DNA of 64,000 nt, taken from assembly GCA_963825445.1 (NCBI GenBank), contig CAWGTM010000036.1, forward strand, positions 186,001-250,000, read 5' to 3'. Position numbers and translations under genes: made by a program. Of the stretch, positions 42,649 through 52,362 are shown piece after piece. This DNA is from Actinophytocola sp963825445. Lineage in GTDB: Bacteria; Actinomycetota; Actinomycetes; Mycobacteriales; Pseudonocardiaceae. The notes under the pieces are model-generated. The model ran no database searches. It worked only from the letters and a program-made list of their open reading frames with translations, and was not told the DNA's origin. Each line of letters starts with the position of its first letter. Position 1 is the stretch's first letter.

Positions 42649-43747
42649 CGAGCGCCAAGGGCGCGGTGATCGCCAGGAGGGCGGCCGGCAGCAGGAAGCC
42701 GGCCGCCGGGTGCAGGTGGTACACGGGCGTGAGGGTCAGCGGCGCGGCGGCCGCGCCCACGAACCGGAACGCCTGCACCACGGAGATGGACCCCGCCCGG
42801 TTGTCGCCCTCTCCCGTGAGGATCAGCGCGTTCAGGCCCACCAGGACCAGTTGCGAGCACAGCCCGGCCGCCGCCCACGCCACGACCACGGCGAACAGCC
42901 ACGGCACCACCCCGATCAACGCCACCGGGACGGCCGCCACGACCGCGCCGACCAGCGCCGCCCGGCGTCCGCCGACGCGGTCCACCCAGTGCCCGACCGG
43001 CCGGGCCGTGAGGATGCCGACCACGCCGAACGCGGTCAGCAGGACACCCCGTTCACCCGCGCCGAGCCCGAACTCGTCGTCCACGCGGAACGCCACGAGG
43101 AACGTGATGCCGCCGAGGCAGGCCCAGCCGACCAGGGCCACGGCCGACGCCCGCAGCACCTCCGGCCGCCACGCGGCCCGCAGCGACACCTCGGCCGGCC
43201 GGTCCTCCGAAGGCGGCAGTCCGATCACCGCGAGCGCCAATGCCGCCACCGCCGCGCCCACGAACACGATCCGCCAGTCCGTCTCCGCCGCGAGCCCGCC
43301 GAACAGCGGTCCAGACGTCTGCCCGGCCGCCTGCAGCGACCCGAACAGGCCCAACGCCCGGCCGAGGCGCGCACGGGGAGTGGTGGCGGCGATCGTGGCG
43401 AGCAGCAGCGGCGTGGTGAACGCGTTCGCCACGCCCTGGACCGCGCGGCCGGCCAGCAGCAGTTCGAACGTCGGCGCCCACACGCACAGCAGCGACGCCA
43501 CGACGTAGACCAGGTACGCGGTCACCACGCTGCGCCGCACACCCCACCGGGCGCCCCAGGTGCCGGAGAACAGCATGACCACGGCGAACGGCACCAGGTA
43601 CGCGGTGATCGTCGCCGACGCCACGGCGGCCGTCACCCCGAAGTCGGCACCCACCTCGGGCAGCGCCGACACCACGAGGCCACCGCCGAACGGGCCGAGG
43701 AAGCCACCCACGTGCAGTCCCGCTACCGCGAGACTCCGACGGTTCAC
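42608..43747 (-). CDS. MFS transporter
   Basis: This 379-residue permease has about 12 helices. The loop 2-3 motif is TWGARWGVRRSVV and the loop 8-9 equivalent is GHWVDRVGGRRAALVG. It is on the short side for MFS but complete. GTG 43747 abuts the stop of the PAC2 gene on the same strand, so the two are likely coupled. The C-terminus is basic (RGRRPKERPPRP). Substrate unknown. Confidence 0.87.
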   Translation of the reverse strand: MNRRSLAVAGLHVGGFLGPFGGGLVVSALPEVGADFGVTAAVASATITAYLVPFAVVMLFSGTWGARWGVRRSVVTAYLVYVVASLLCVWAPTFELLLAGRAVQGVANAFTTPLLLATIAATTPRARLGRALGLFGSLQAAGQTSGPLFGGLAAETDWRIVFVGAAVAALALAVIGLPPSEDRPAEVSLRAAWRPEVLRASAVALVGWACLGGITFLVAFRVDDEFGLGAGERGVLLTAFGVVGILTARPVGHWVDRVGGRRAALVGAVVAAVPVALIGVVPWLFAVVVAWAAAGLCSQLVLVGLNALILTGEGDNRAGSISVVQAFRFVGAAAAPLTLTPVYHLHPAAGFLLPAALLAITAPLALARGRRPKERPPRP

Positions 43748-44662
43748 TCAGCCGGGACCGGCGCCCCGCCCCGGGCCGGGACCCTGACCGGGCCGGCGGC
43801 GACGCAGGTAGCGCTCGAACTCCGCGGCGATCGTCTCGCCGCTCGTCTCGTTCAGCTCGGTCTGGGCGTCGCCGCGTTCCTCGAGCGCGCGCACGTAGTT
43901 GTGCACGTCCTCGTCCTCGGCCGCCATCTCGCTGACCGTGCGCTCCCACTCCTCGGCCTGGTCGGGCAGGTCGCCGAGCGGCACCTCGACGTCGAGGATC
44001 TCCTCGACCCGGTGCAGCAGCGCGAGCGTGGCCTTGGGCGAGGGCGGCTGGGAGACGTAGTGCGGCACGGCCGCCCAGATGGAGATCGCGGGCACCCCGG
44101 CCTGCACACACGTGTCCTGCAGGACGCCCACGATGCCCGTCGGGCCCTCGTAGCGGGAGCTCTCCAGCCCGAACTTGGCGGCCGAGGCGGCGTCGTAGGC
44201 GGTGCCGGTCACGGGCACGGGCCGGGTGTGGGGGGTGTCGGCCAGCAGCGCGCCCAGGGTGACCACCGTGGTCACACCCAGGTCCTCGATCTGCTCGAGC
44301 AGCTCCGCGCAGAACTTGCGCCACCGCATGTTCGGCTCGATGCCGTGCATGAGCACCACGTCGCGGGTGGCCCCGGGCGGACGGCACACCGAGAGCCTGG
44401 TGGTGGGCCACTCGACGCGCCGGGTGACGCCGTCCACCATGCGGACGGTGGGTCTGGTCACCTGGAAGTCGTAGTAGTCGTCGGGGTCGATCTCCGCGAT
44501 GGTGGTGGCTTCCCACGTGAGTTGCAGGTGCTCGATCGCGGCCGTAGCCGCGTCACCAGCGTCGTTCCAGCCTTCGAAGGCCGCCACCAGTACAGGATCG
44601 ACGAGCTCACGGGGCTCGTCGACTGGAGGCTCGGTCAAGTGCTGGTGGTCCGGATCGGTCAC
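43748..44662 (-). CDS. PAC2-family protein
   Basis: This 304-residue protein belongs to the PAC2 (proteasome-assembly-chaperone-like) family: LVAAFEGWNDAGDAATAAIEHL (as LVAAFEGWNDAGDAA, TAAIEHL), LMHGIEPNMRWRKF, VVTLGALLADTPHTRP and ISIWAAVPHYVSQPPSP. It ends in an Arg/Gly/Pro tail (RRRRPGQGPGPGRG). In mycobacteria the homologue also lies beside metH, near the proteasome genes; a role in proteasome assembly is not established in bacteria. GTG 44662 lies 6 bases after a TAGGCT -10 box. Confidence 0.92.
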   Translation of the reverse strand: MTDPDHQHLTEPPVDEPRELVDPVLVAAFEGWNDAGDAATAAIEHLQLTWEATTIAEIDPDDYYDFQVTRPTVRMVDGVTRRVEWPTTRLSVCRPPGATRDVVLMHGIEPNMRWRKFCAELLEQIEDLGVTTVVTLGALLADTPHTRPVPVTGTAYDAASAAKFGLESSRYEGPTGIVGVLQDTCVQAGVPAISIWAAVPHYVSQPPSPKATLALLHRVEEILDVEVPLGDLPDQAEEWERTVSEMAAEDEDVHNYVRALEERGDAQTELNETSGETIAAEFERYLRRRRPGQGPGPGRGAGPG

Positions 44663-44668
44663 TGGGTA

Positions 44669-44674
44669 AGCCTA
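44669..44674 (-). promoter_or_regulatory. -10 box (TAGGCT) of the PAC2 gene
   Basis: TAGGCT on the minus strand ends 6 bases before the GTG at 44662. It lies back to back with the metH promoter. Confidence 0.55.
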
Positions 44675-44701
44675 CGGCCCAGCCCACTTGGGGGGAGATC
44701 G

Positions 44702-44707
44702 TAGGCT
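44702..44707 (+). promoter_or_regulatory. -10 box (TAGGCT) of metH
   Basis: TAGGCT is followed by 6 bases and then ATG 44714. Because the ATG at 44708 directly abuts the box, the transcript must begin after it and 44714 is the likely start. The 51-bp divergent gap is too short for a cobalamin riboswitch. Confidence 0.55.
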
Positions 44708-44713
44708 ATGCAC

Positions 44714-47700
44714 ATGTCGACCGACACCAATTCCGGGCTGCTTCGCGCCCTGTCCGAACGAGTCCTCGTCTCCGACGGCGCCATGGGCACGATGCTGCAG
44801 TCCGTGGATCTGTCGCTGGACGACTTCGCCGGACTCGAAGGCTGCAACGAGATCCTCAACGTGACCAGGCCGGACGTGGTCCGCGGTGTGCACCGCGCCT
44901 ACTTCGAGGCCGGCGCCGACGCCGTGGAGTCGAACACGTTCGGCGCCAACTTCGCGAACCTCGCGGAGTACGACATCGCGGAGCGGATCTACGAGCTCGC
45001 CGAAGCGGGAGCTCGACTGGCCCGCGAGGTCGCCGACGAGTTCAGCACACCGGACCAGCCGAGGTTCGTGCTCGGCTCGGTCGGACCGGGCACCAAGCTG
45101 CCCACGCTCGGCCACGCGCCCTACGCCAAGCTGCGCGACGCCTACCAGGAGCAGGACGCGCGGCATGCTCGCCGCCGGCGTCGACGCGGTCATCGTCGAG
45201 ACCTGCCAGGACATCCTGCAGGCCAAGTCGGCCATGCTCGGCGCCAAGCGCGCGATGGCCGCCGAGGGCATCATCGTGCCGATCATCGCCCAGGTCACCG
45301 TGGAGACCACGGGCACCATGCTGCTCGGCACCGAGATCGGCGCCGCCCTGCCAGGCGCTCGAGCCGCTGGGCATCGACCTGATCGGCCTGAACTGCGCCA
45401 CCGGTCCCGCCGAGATGAGCGAGCACCTGCGCTACCTGTCCAAGCACGCGCGGATCCCCGTCTCGGTCATGCCCAACGCCGGCCTGCCCCACGCTCGGCA
45501 AGAACGGCGCCGAGTACCCGCTGACGCCGGAGGAACTGGCCGAGGCGCTGTCCGGGTTCGCCACGGAGTTCGGCGCCGGCCTGGTCGGCGGCTGTTGCGG
45601 CACCACCGGTGAGCACATCCGCCAGGTGGTCGAGGCTGTGCGCGAGATCACACCCGTGAAGCGGCGCCCCCGGCCCGAGCCCGGCATCTCCTCGCTCTAC
45701 CAGGCGGTGCCGTTCGCGCAGGAGTCCAGCGTCCTGATGATCGGCGAGCGGACCAACGCCAACGGCTCGAAGGCGTTCCGCGAGGCCATGCTCGAGGCGC
45801 GCTACGACGACTGCATCGAGATCGCCCGGTCCCAGATCCGCGACGGCGCCCACATGCTCGACCTCTGCATCGACTACGTGGGCCGCGACGGCGCCGCCGA
45901 CATGGCCGAGCTGGCCGGCCGCTTCGCCACCGCCTCGACCCTGCCGATCATGCTCGACTCCACCGAGCCGGAGGTGCTCCGCGCGGGGCTGGAGAAGCTC
46001 GGCGGCCGGTGCGCGGTCAACTCGGTGAACTACGAGGACGGCGCCGGGCCGGAGTCCCGGTTCCACAAGATCATGACGCTGGTGCAGGAGCACGGCGCCG
46101 CGGTCGTGGTCATGTGCATCGACGAGGAGGGCCAGGCCCGCACGGCCGACTGGAAGGTCGCGGTCGCCAGCCGGACCATCGACGACCTGGTCGAGAACTG
46201 GGGCATGCGGGTCCACGACATCATCGTCGACACGCTGACCTTCCCGATCTCCACCGGCCAGGAGGAGGTCCGCAAGGACGGCATCGAGACCATCGAGGCG
46301 ATCCGCAAGCTGAAGCAGAAGTACCCGGAGGTCAAGACCACCCTCGGCGTCTCGAACATCTCCTTCGGCCTGAACCCGGCCGCCCGCCAGGTGCTGAACT
46401 CGGTGTTCCTGCACGAGTGCGTGCAGGCCGGGCTCGACACGGCCATCGTGCACGCGTCGAAGATCGTGCCGATGGCGCGGATCCCCGACGAGCAGCGCGC
46501 GGTCGCGCTCGACCTGGTCTACGACCGGCGCCGCGAGGGCTACGACCCGCTGCAGAAGCTCATGCAGCTGTTCGAGGGCGCCACGGTCACGTCGGCCCGG
46601 GAGTCGCGGGCCGCCGAACTGGCCGCGCTGCCGCTGTTCGAGCGGCTGCAGGCCCGCATCGTCGACGGCGAGCGCAACGGCCTGGAGGCCGACCTCGACG
46701 CCGCGCTCGAGGAGCGTCCGGCTCTGGAGATCATCAACGACACGCTGCTGTCCGGCATGAAGACGGTCGGCGAGCTGTTCGGCTCCGGCCAGATGCAGCT
46801 GCCGTTCGTGCTGCAGTCGGCCGAGGTGATGAAGACCGCGGTCGCCCACCTCGAGCCGCACATGGAGAAGTCCGACGACGGCGGCAAGGGCCGCATCGTG
46901 CTGGCCACGGTCAAGGGCGACGTGCACGACATCGGCAAGAACCTGGTCGACATCATCCTCACGAACAACGGCTACGAGGTCGTGAACCTCGGCATCAAGC
47001 AGCCGATCACCACGATCCTCGACGCGGCCGAGGAGAACAAGGCCGACGTCATCGGCATGTCCGGCCTGCTCGTCAAGTCCACGGTGATCATGAAGGAGAA
47101 CCTGGAGGAGATGAACTCCCGCGGGGTCGCCGCCCGCTGGCCGGTGCTGCTCGGCGGCGCCGCGCTGACCCGCGCCTACGTCGAGAACGACCTCACGGAG
47201 ATGTACCTCGGCGACGTCCGCTACGCCCGGGACGCGTTCGAGGGACTGCGGCTGATGGACGCGATCATGGTCGTCCAAGCGCGGTGAGTCGCGTGGAGCT
47301 CGACGAGGAGATGCAGGCCAAGGTCGCCGAGCGCAAGGCCCGCCGGGAACGGTCGCTGAAGATCGCGGCCAAGCGCAAGGCGGCCGAGGAGGCCCAGGAG
47401 GCGCTGGAGCCCGTGGCCGCGCGGTCGGACGTGTCCACCGACGTGCCGCTGCCCACGCCGCCGTTCTGGGGCAACCAGATCGTCAAGGGTGTGCCGCTGG
47501 CCGACTACGCGTCGATGCTCGACGAGCGCGCCACGTTCCTCGGCCAGTGGGGCCTGCGGGGCGCCCGCGGCGGCAACGGTCCGACCTACGAGGAGCTGGT
47601 GGAGACCGAGGGCCGGCCGCGGCTGCGGTACTGGCTCGACAAGCTCACCACCGACGGCATCCTGCAGCACGCGGCCGTGGTCTACGGGTACTTCCCGTGC

Positions 47701-48284
47701 GTGGCCGAGGGCGACGACCTGGTGGTGCTGACCGAGCCGTCCCCGGACGCGCCGGAGCGGACCCGGTTCACCTTCCCGAGGCAGCGCAAGGACCGCCGGA
47801 TGTGCCTGGCCGACTTCTTCAAGCCGCGGGAGCTGGCGATCGAGGCCGGTCAGGTCGACGTGGTGGCGTTCACGCTGGTCACCATGGGCCAGCCGATCGC
47901 CGACTACGCCGCAGGACCTGTTCGCGGCCGACGCCTACCGCGACTACCTCGAGGTGCACGGCATGGGTGTGCAGCTCACCGAGGCGCTCGCCGAGTACTG
48001 GCACCGGCGGGTCCGCCAGGAGCTGCACTTCGTCCACGGGCGCGGCGCTGGCCGAGGAGGACCCGGACGACATCGAGGAGTTCTTCAAGCTCGGCTACCG
48101 CGGCGCCCGGTTCTCGCTGGGCTACGGCGCCTGCCCCGAGCTGGAGGACCGCGAGAAGATCGTCGCGCTGCTCGACGCCGAGCGGATCGGCGTCAAGCTG
48201 TCCGAGGAGTTCCAGCTGCACCCCGAGCAGTCCACCGACGCGATCGTGCTGCACCACCCGGAAGCCAAGTACTTCAACACATGA
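44714..48284 (+). CDS. metH: Cobalamin-dependent methionine synthase (multiple frame breaks)
   Basis: The segments together give a full MetH of about 1187 residues that methylates homocysteine from methyl-tetrahydrofolate via B12. They are: the homocysteine-binding domain (start VLVSDGAMGTMLQ; zinc Cys in GLNCATGP and VGGCCGTTG), the pterin-binding domain (MIGERTNANGSKAF), the B12 domain (VKGDVHDIGKNLVDIIL with the cobalt His, IGMSGLLVKST) and the activation domain (YGYFPC, RFSLGYGACPELEDR). The frame breaks about seven times, each by one extra base: near 45154, 45351, 45487, 47275, 47290, 47911 and 48045. Deleting these restores 1188 codons. Loss of MetH by seven independent same-sign mutations is implausible; sequence error is likelier. 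Confidence 0.93.
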
Positions 48285-48938
48285 TCAATACGAACACGCC
48301 CGCCGCGGTGCTGTGGGACCTCGACGGGACACTGCTCGACTCCGAGAAGCTGTGGGACATCCCGCTCTTCGAGCTGACCGAGAAGCTGGGTGGCCAACTG
48401 TCCGCGGCCACCCGGCAGCGGATGGTCGGCACGAACGTGCTGGTCACCCTCCGTCTGCTGTACGCCGAGGTCGGCATCGAGTCGCCCTCGGCCGACCAGC
48501 TGGCCGACGGTGCCGCCTGGATCGAACGGCGGATGGCCGAGGTGTTCCGGGGCGAGCTGCCGTGGCGGCCGGGCGCGGCGGGCGCGCTGGCCGCCGTGCG
48601 GGCCTCCGGCGTGCCGACCGCGCTGGTCACGTCCACCGAGCGGGGGCTCACGGAGATCGCGCTGGACACCATCGGCCGGTCGATGTTCGACGTCAGCGTG
48701 TGCGGTGACGAGGTCGACGGGCTGAACAAGCCGCATCCGGAGCCCTACCTGAAGGCCGCTCGGCTGCTGGGCGTCGACCCGGCGGCCTGCGTGGCCGATC
48801 GAGGACTCGCCGACCGGCACGGCGGCCGCGGTCGCGGCGGGCTGCACGGTGCTGGTGGTGCCGTGTGAGGTGCCGGTGGAGCCGGGCGAGCGTCGGGTCT
48901 TCCGCGAATCACTCGAAGGTGTGGACCTGGCGTCCTAA
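48281..48938 (+). CDS. HAD-family hydrolase (one frame break)
   Basis: This reads as a 218-residue phosphatase after removing one extra base near 48797. Motif I is LWDLDGTLLDSE (nucleophile Asp about residue 14), motif II Thr/Ser lies in ALVTSTERG, motif III Lys in GLNKPHPEPYL and motif IV IEDSPTGTAAAVAAG, which is only in frame after the break. ATG 48281 overlaps the metH TGA (ATGA). It resembles the beta-phosphoglucomutase/phosphatase subgroup. The substrate is unknown. The 3' end overlaps the convergent antitoxin-like gene. Confidence 0.88.
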
Positions 48939-49171
48939 GCGGAATTCTGTGACGCCCGGAGTTCGAGCACCGTCTGCTCGACCTGGGTGGCGAACACCGG
49001 GTCGACCGGATAGTTGCCGAACACGTCGGCCATCCGCTCGGCCTTCGCGGGCAGCATCCTGGCCACCGGGGTGCCGTCCTCGCCCAGCACCTCGATGATT
49101 TCTCCCCTGGACACCGCGGCGAGCACCCCGGACATGTTCGTGGCCACCTGTGTCGCCGTCATCGATCGCAC
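48935..49171 (-). CDS. Phd/YefM-type antitoxin-like protein
   Basis: This 78-residue protein has the Phd/YefM opening MTATQVATNMSGVLAAVSRGEIIEV (as MTATQVATNMSG, VLAAVSRGEIIEV) and the DNA-binding-fold continuation EDGTPVARMLPAKA. The C-terminal half, which binds the toxin in such systems, is VDPVFATQVEQTVLELR. No toxin gene lies on either side: downstream is the convergent HAD gene, upstream is hisE on the other strand. The protein is probably an orphan or a stand-alone regulator. Confidence 0.7.
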   Translation of the reverse strand: MRSMTATQVATNMSGVLAAVSRGEIIEVLGEDGTPVARMLPAKAERMADVFGNYPVDPVFATQVEQTVLELRASQNSA

Positions 49172-49294
49172 CCGAACAACCTAGTCAACCAGCGCGTTTT
49201 CCGGGATCGCTCAATACGGTGGTCGTCCGGGTGACTCTCCGGTGGTGCTGGCCGGTGCGTGGGGCCGGGCGGCCGGATGAAAGGATCTGTGCTC

Positions 49295-49558
49295 GTGAAG
49301 ACGTTCGACGAACTGTTCGCCGAACTCCGCGACCGGGCCGCCACGCGGCCCGAGGGCTCCGGCACCGTCGCCGCGCTCGACGCGGGGGTGCACGCGCAGG
49401 GCAAGAAAGTGCTCGAAGAAGCGGGCGAGGTGTGGATCGCCGCCGAGCACGAGTCCGACGAGCGGCTGGCCGAGGAGGTCTCGCAGCTCCTGTACCGGGT
49501 GCAGGTGCTGATGCTGGGCCGCGGGCTGACGCTCGACGACGTGTACCGCCACCTCTGA
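49295..49558 (+). CDS. hisE: Phosphoribosyl-ATP pyrophosphatase
   Basis: This 87-residue enzyme performs the second step of histidine synthesis, removing pyrophosphate from PR-ATP. The sequence VKTFDELFAELRDRA, GTVAALDAGVHAQGKKVLEE, AGEVWIAAEHE and EEVSQLLYRVQVLML carries the conserved acidic metal-binding residues of the MazG-like fold. The GTG at 49295 lies 9 bases after AGGA and matches the usual start; ATG 49277 and GTG 49289 are alternatives. hisG follows 21 bp downstream, as in mycobacteria. Confidence 0.94.
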   Translation: MKTFDELFAELRDRAATRPEGSGTVAALDAGVHAQGKKVLEEAGEVWIAAEHESDERLAEEVSQLLYRVQVLMLGRGLTLDDVYRHL

Positions 49559-49579
49559 GACATCTCTGGGAGATTGACG

Positions 49580-50427
49580 ATGTTGCGCGTAGCCATGCCC
49601 AACAAGGGGTCGCTCGCCGAGTCCGGCGGGCGAGATGCTCGCCGAGGCGGGCTACCGGCGCCGCCACGACTCGCGTGACCTGACGGTGCTCGACCCCACG
49701 AACGACGTCGAGTTCTTCTTCCTGCGGCCCAAGGACATCGCGATCTACGTCGGCTCCGGCGAGCTGGACCTGGGCATCACCGGGCGCGACCTGGCGCTCG
49801 ACTCCGGCGCGCCGGTGACCGAGCGGCTGGCGCTCGGGTTCGGGGCGTCCACGTTCCGCTACGCCGCGCCCGCCGGGAAGCCGTGGAAGGTCGCCGACCT
49901 GGCCGGCAAGCGGCTGGCCACGTCGTACCCGCGGCTGGTGAAGGCCGACCTGGAACGGCAGGGGATCACGGCCGAGGTGATCCGGCTCGACGGGGCCGTG
50001 GAGATCTCCGTGCAGCTGGGCGTGGCCGACGCGGTGGCCGACGTGGTCGGCTCCGGGCGCACGCTGCGCCAGCACAACCTGGTGGCGTTCGGCGACTCGA
50101 TCTGCGAGTCGGAGGGCGTGCTGGTGCAGGGCGCGCGGGCCGACGGCTCGGCCGCCAAGGACCAACTGGCCGCGCGGCTGCAGGGCGTGGTGTTCGCGCA
50201 GCAGTACATGATGCTGGACTACGACTGCCGCAAGTCGCTCCTGGACGAGGCGATCACCGTGACGCCGGGCCTGGAGTCACCCACGGTCGCGCCCGCTGGC
50301 CGACCCGGACTGGGTGGCCGTGCGGGCCATGGTGCCCCGCCGCGAGGCGAACCTGGTGATGGACCGTCTGTCCGCCCTGGGCGCGAAGGCCGTCCTGGCG
50401 TCGGACATCCGCTCCTGCCGCCTCTGA
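49580..50427 (+). CDS. hisG: ATP phosphoribosyltransferase (two frame breaks)
   Basis: This is the first enzyme of histidine synthesis, long (regulated) form. After removing one extra base near 49627 and one near 50295 it reads 281 residues, the mycobacterial HisG length. Motifs: MLRVAMPNKGSL at the start, DVEFFFLRPKDIAIYVGSGE (20 residues) with LDLGITGRDL, the PRPP-binding region GVADAVADVVGSGRTLRQ, and the C-terminal His-binding domain ending VLASDIRSCRL. GGGAG precedes ATG 49580. The frame breaks probably reflect sequence error, since the rest is intact. Confidence 0.93.
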
Positions 50428-50434
50428 CCCCCAT

Positions 50435-50590
50435 GCACGATGGCCGTTCCGGTCGCGCATGATGACCAGTCCCGTCGCGCATGATGACCAGTCCGGTCGC
50501 GCATGATGACCGTGTGGCGTTACCGGCCGCGCCGGCCGTCTCCGGGAATGGTCATCATGGACGACGGCAGTGGTCATCATGCGGGGGTTT
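50435..50590. repeat. Inverted array of the 22-nt repeat between convergent genes (copy 2)
   Basis: Four 22-base units with core GCATGATGACCAGT lie at 50435-50456, 50457-50478, 50479-50500 and 50501-50522. After a 24-base GC-rich spacer, two units in the opposite orientation (core GGTCATCATG) lie at 50547-50568 and 50569-50590. The last unit overlaps the 3' end of the convergent thioesterase gene and supplies its stop codon. The sequence family is that of 32300-32427. Folding between the opposite blocks would give a long hairpin. Confidence 0.85.
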
Positions 50591-51353
50591 GGGGGCGGAT
50601 CAGGAGGGCCTGGGCGCCTCGGCCCACCGGGCCCTGCTGGTCGTGGAGGACGCTGAACGCCGTGCCGATGCCGTCGGGGCCCACGGCGGTGGTGGCGTCG
50701 AGGCCGATCCACTCGCCCGTCGGTTCGCGGTGGACGTGGACGGTCAGCTCCGCGTTGATGAACAGCCACTCGCGGGGGTCGAGCCGGTTGGAGACGCCGT
50801 TGCCCGAGTCGGCGACCGTGAGCAGCCGTTGCAGGCCCGTGGGTTCCTCGCCCTCGACCAGCGGGACGGTCTGGCGGGCCCACACGGTGGCCGGGCCCGG
50901 CTTGCCAAGGTGGCCGACCAGCGCGCGCCACTCCATGATGTCGAGGTAGCCCGGCCCCCAGCCCTCCGGGCGGAACATCGGTTCGCCCGCCGACGGCGGT
51001 GGGAGGGGCGGGTAGACCTCGACCTGCTCGGTCTCCGACGTCCGGAAGCGCCACGCCCGCGCCCGCACGGCCGCCCGTCCGCCGACCAGCAGCTCGGCTA
51101 CCAGCAGCTCCACCGACCGGCCCGGCCGCTCGACGCTCGCGTGGACCTCGACCTCGGCCACCGGCACCGGTCCGAGGATCTCGACCGTGATCCGCCCGAT
51201 CCGCATCGGCGCGTCGGAGGGCAACAGTTCCATGGCGCGGGCCAGCAGCGCGCTCGGCGGACCGAGGTGCTGGGTGGTGGCCGACCACGGACCGGTGGTG
51301 TGCTCGGTCGCCGCGTACCGGCCGTCGCCGAGATCGAGGAAGAACGCGCTCAT
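50577..51353 (-). CDS. Acyl-CoA thioesterase family (double hot-dog) protein
   Basis: This 258-residue protein resembles thioesterase-superfamily members with two hot-dog folds: SATTQHLGPPSALLARAMELL (as SATTQHLGPPSALL, ARAMELL), ITVEILGPVPVAEVEVHASVE, VRARAWRF, and a second half with DSGNGVSNRLDPREWLFINAELTVHVHREP (as DSGNGVSNRLDPREW, FINAELTVHVHREP) and WIGLDATTAVGPDGIGTAFS (20 residues). It would hydrolyse an acyl-CoA; chain length is not evident. It is 5 bp after the RecB-like gene and probably cotranscribed with it. Confidence 0.82.
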   Translation of the reverse strand: MSAFFLDLGDGRYAATEHTTGPWSATTQHLGPPSALLARAMELLPSDAPMRIGRITVEILGPVPVAEVEVHASVERPGRSVELLVAELLVGGRAAVRARAWRFRTSETEQVEVYPPLPPPSAGEPMFRPEGWGPGYLDIMEWRALVGHLGKPGPATVWARQTVPLVEGEEPTGLQRLLTVADSGNGVSNRLDPREWLFINAELTVHVHREPTGEWIGLDATTAVGPDGIGTAFSVLHDQQGPVGRGAQALLIRPQTPA

Positions 51354-51358
51354 GGCAC

Positions 51359-52243
51359 TCAGTCTGCCCGGTCCAGCGGGGTCTCCTCGCCGGCGTCGGG
51401 TTCGGGCCAGCCCGGGTACTCCGGCGGGGTGCCACCGAACGCCGGGCACAGCGCCTGGTGCGAGCACCAGTCGCACAGACGGCTCTTGTTCGGACGGAAG
51501 TCACCCGTCTTGCCCGCCCGCAGGATCGCCTGCCACACCGCGTCGAGCGTGCGTTCGAACCGGCTCAGCTCCGCCTCGTCCGGGGTGTAGGTGAGCGACT
51601 GGCGGTCGGCCAGGTACATGAGCCGCAGCTGCCGGGGCACCACGCCACGCAGGCGCCACAGCACGAGCGCGTAGAACTTCATCTGGAACAGCGCCTTGGC
51701 CTCGCCGATCTCGCGCGGCGCCGTGCCCGTCTTGTAGTCGACCACCCGGATCTCGCCGGTGGGCGCGACGTCGATCCGGTCGATGTAGCCGCGCAGCAGG
51801 ACACCCGACGTCAGCTCGGTCTCCACCAGCAGCTCGCGCGCCTCGGGGTCGAGGCGGCGCGGGTCCTCGAGGGTGAAGTAGCCGTCGATCAGCTTGCCGG
51901 CCGAGATCAGCCACTCGTCGTGGGCGGCGGAGTCGGTGAACAGCTCGGTCAGCTCGGGCCGTTCCTCGCGCAGCCGCTCCCACACCGGGGGAAGCAGCTG
52001 GTGGGCGCGGTCGGGCACGCGGTCGGCGGCCGGTAACGCGAACAGCTCCTCCAACACCGAGTGCACCACGATGCCGCGGATCTGGGCCGGGGTCGGCGTC
52101 TCGGGCAGCCGGTCGACCGCCCGGAAGCGGTACAGCAGCGGGCACTGCTTGAAGTCACCGGCACGGGACGGCGACAGCGCCGGGCGCCGCGGGCGCGGTA
52201 CGGCCGCTTCTTCCAGAGCCACGGGGGCTGGGAGGTCCGTCAT
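51359..52243 (-). CDS. RecB-family PD-(D/E)XK nuclease with Fe-S type cysteines
   Basis: This 294-residue nuclease has SRAGDFKQCPLLYRFR near the start and the catalytic strand GEIRVVDYKTGTAP (Asp and Lys of the PD-(D/E)XK core, about residue 178). It also has IDRIDVAPTG and a terminal cysteine triad in RLCDWCSHQALCP. With the early Cys this is the AddB/Cas4-like four-cysteine cluster that holds a 4Fe-4S centre. It has no helicase part. The homologue in M. tuberculosis (Rv2119) lies at the same place beside trmI. ATG 52243 follows a TAGGGT -10 box by 7 bases. Confidence 0.9.
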   Translation of the reverse strand: MTDLPAPVALEEAAVPRPRRPALSPSRAGDFKQCPLLYRFRAVDRLPETPTPAQIRGIVVHSVLEELFALPAADRVPDRAHQLLPPVWERLREERPELTELFTDSAAHDEWLISAGKLIDGYFTLEDPRRLDPEARELLVETELTSGVLLRGYIDRIDVAPTGEIRVVDYKTGTAPREIGEAKALFQMKFYALVLWRLRGVVPRQLRLMYLADRQSLTYTPDEAELSRFERTLDAVWQAILRAGKTGDFRPNKSRLCDWCSHQALCPAFGGTPPEYPGWPEPDAGEETPLDRAD

Positions 52244-52250
52244 GCGCCAA

Positions 52251-52256
52251 ACCCTA
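52251..52256 (-). promoter_or_regulatory. -10 box (TAGGGT) of the RecB-like gene
   Basis: TAGGGT on the minus strand ends 7 bases before ATG 52243. Confidence 0.5.
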
Positions 52257-52350
52257 GGCGAGGGCACCGACAGTTCCGGGGAGGTGCCCCGGATGGGCGA
52301 AGTCTGCCTGTTACCGCACGTCCATCACCAGGTTGTGACACCGACACGCC

Positions 52351-52356
52351 TACTCT
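52351..52356 (+). promoter_or_regulatory. -10 box (TACTCT) of the site-2 protease gene
   Basis: TACTCT ends 6 bases before the GTG at 52363. Confidence 0.45.
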
Positions 52357-52362
52357 TCACGC

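Noticed and set aside
44663..44713. Cobalamin riboswitch before metH
   Set aside because: The gap to the divergent PAC2 gene is 51 bp and both -10 boxes fill it, so there is no room for the riboswitch.
45150..48050. Programmed frameshifting or inteins in metH
   Set aside because: The breaks share no slippery heptamer or stimulatory structure that I can see. Each is a simple extra base, and the same sign of error recurs in unrelated genes.
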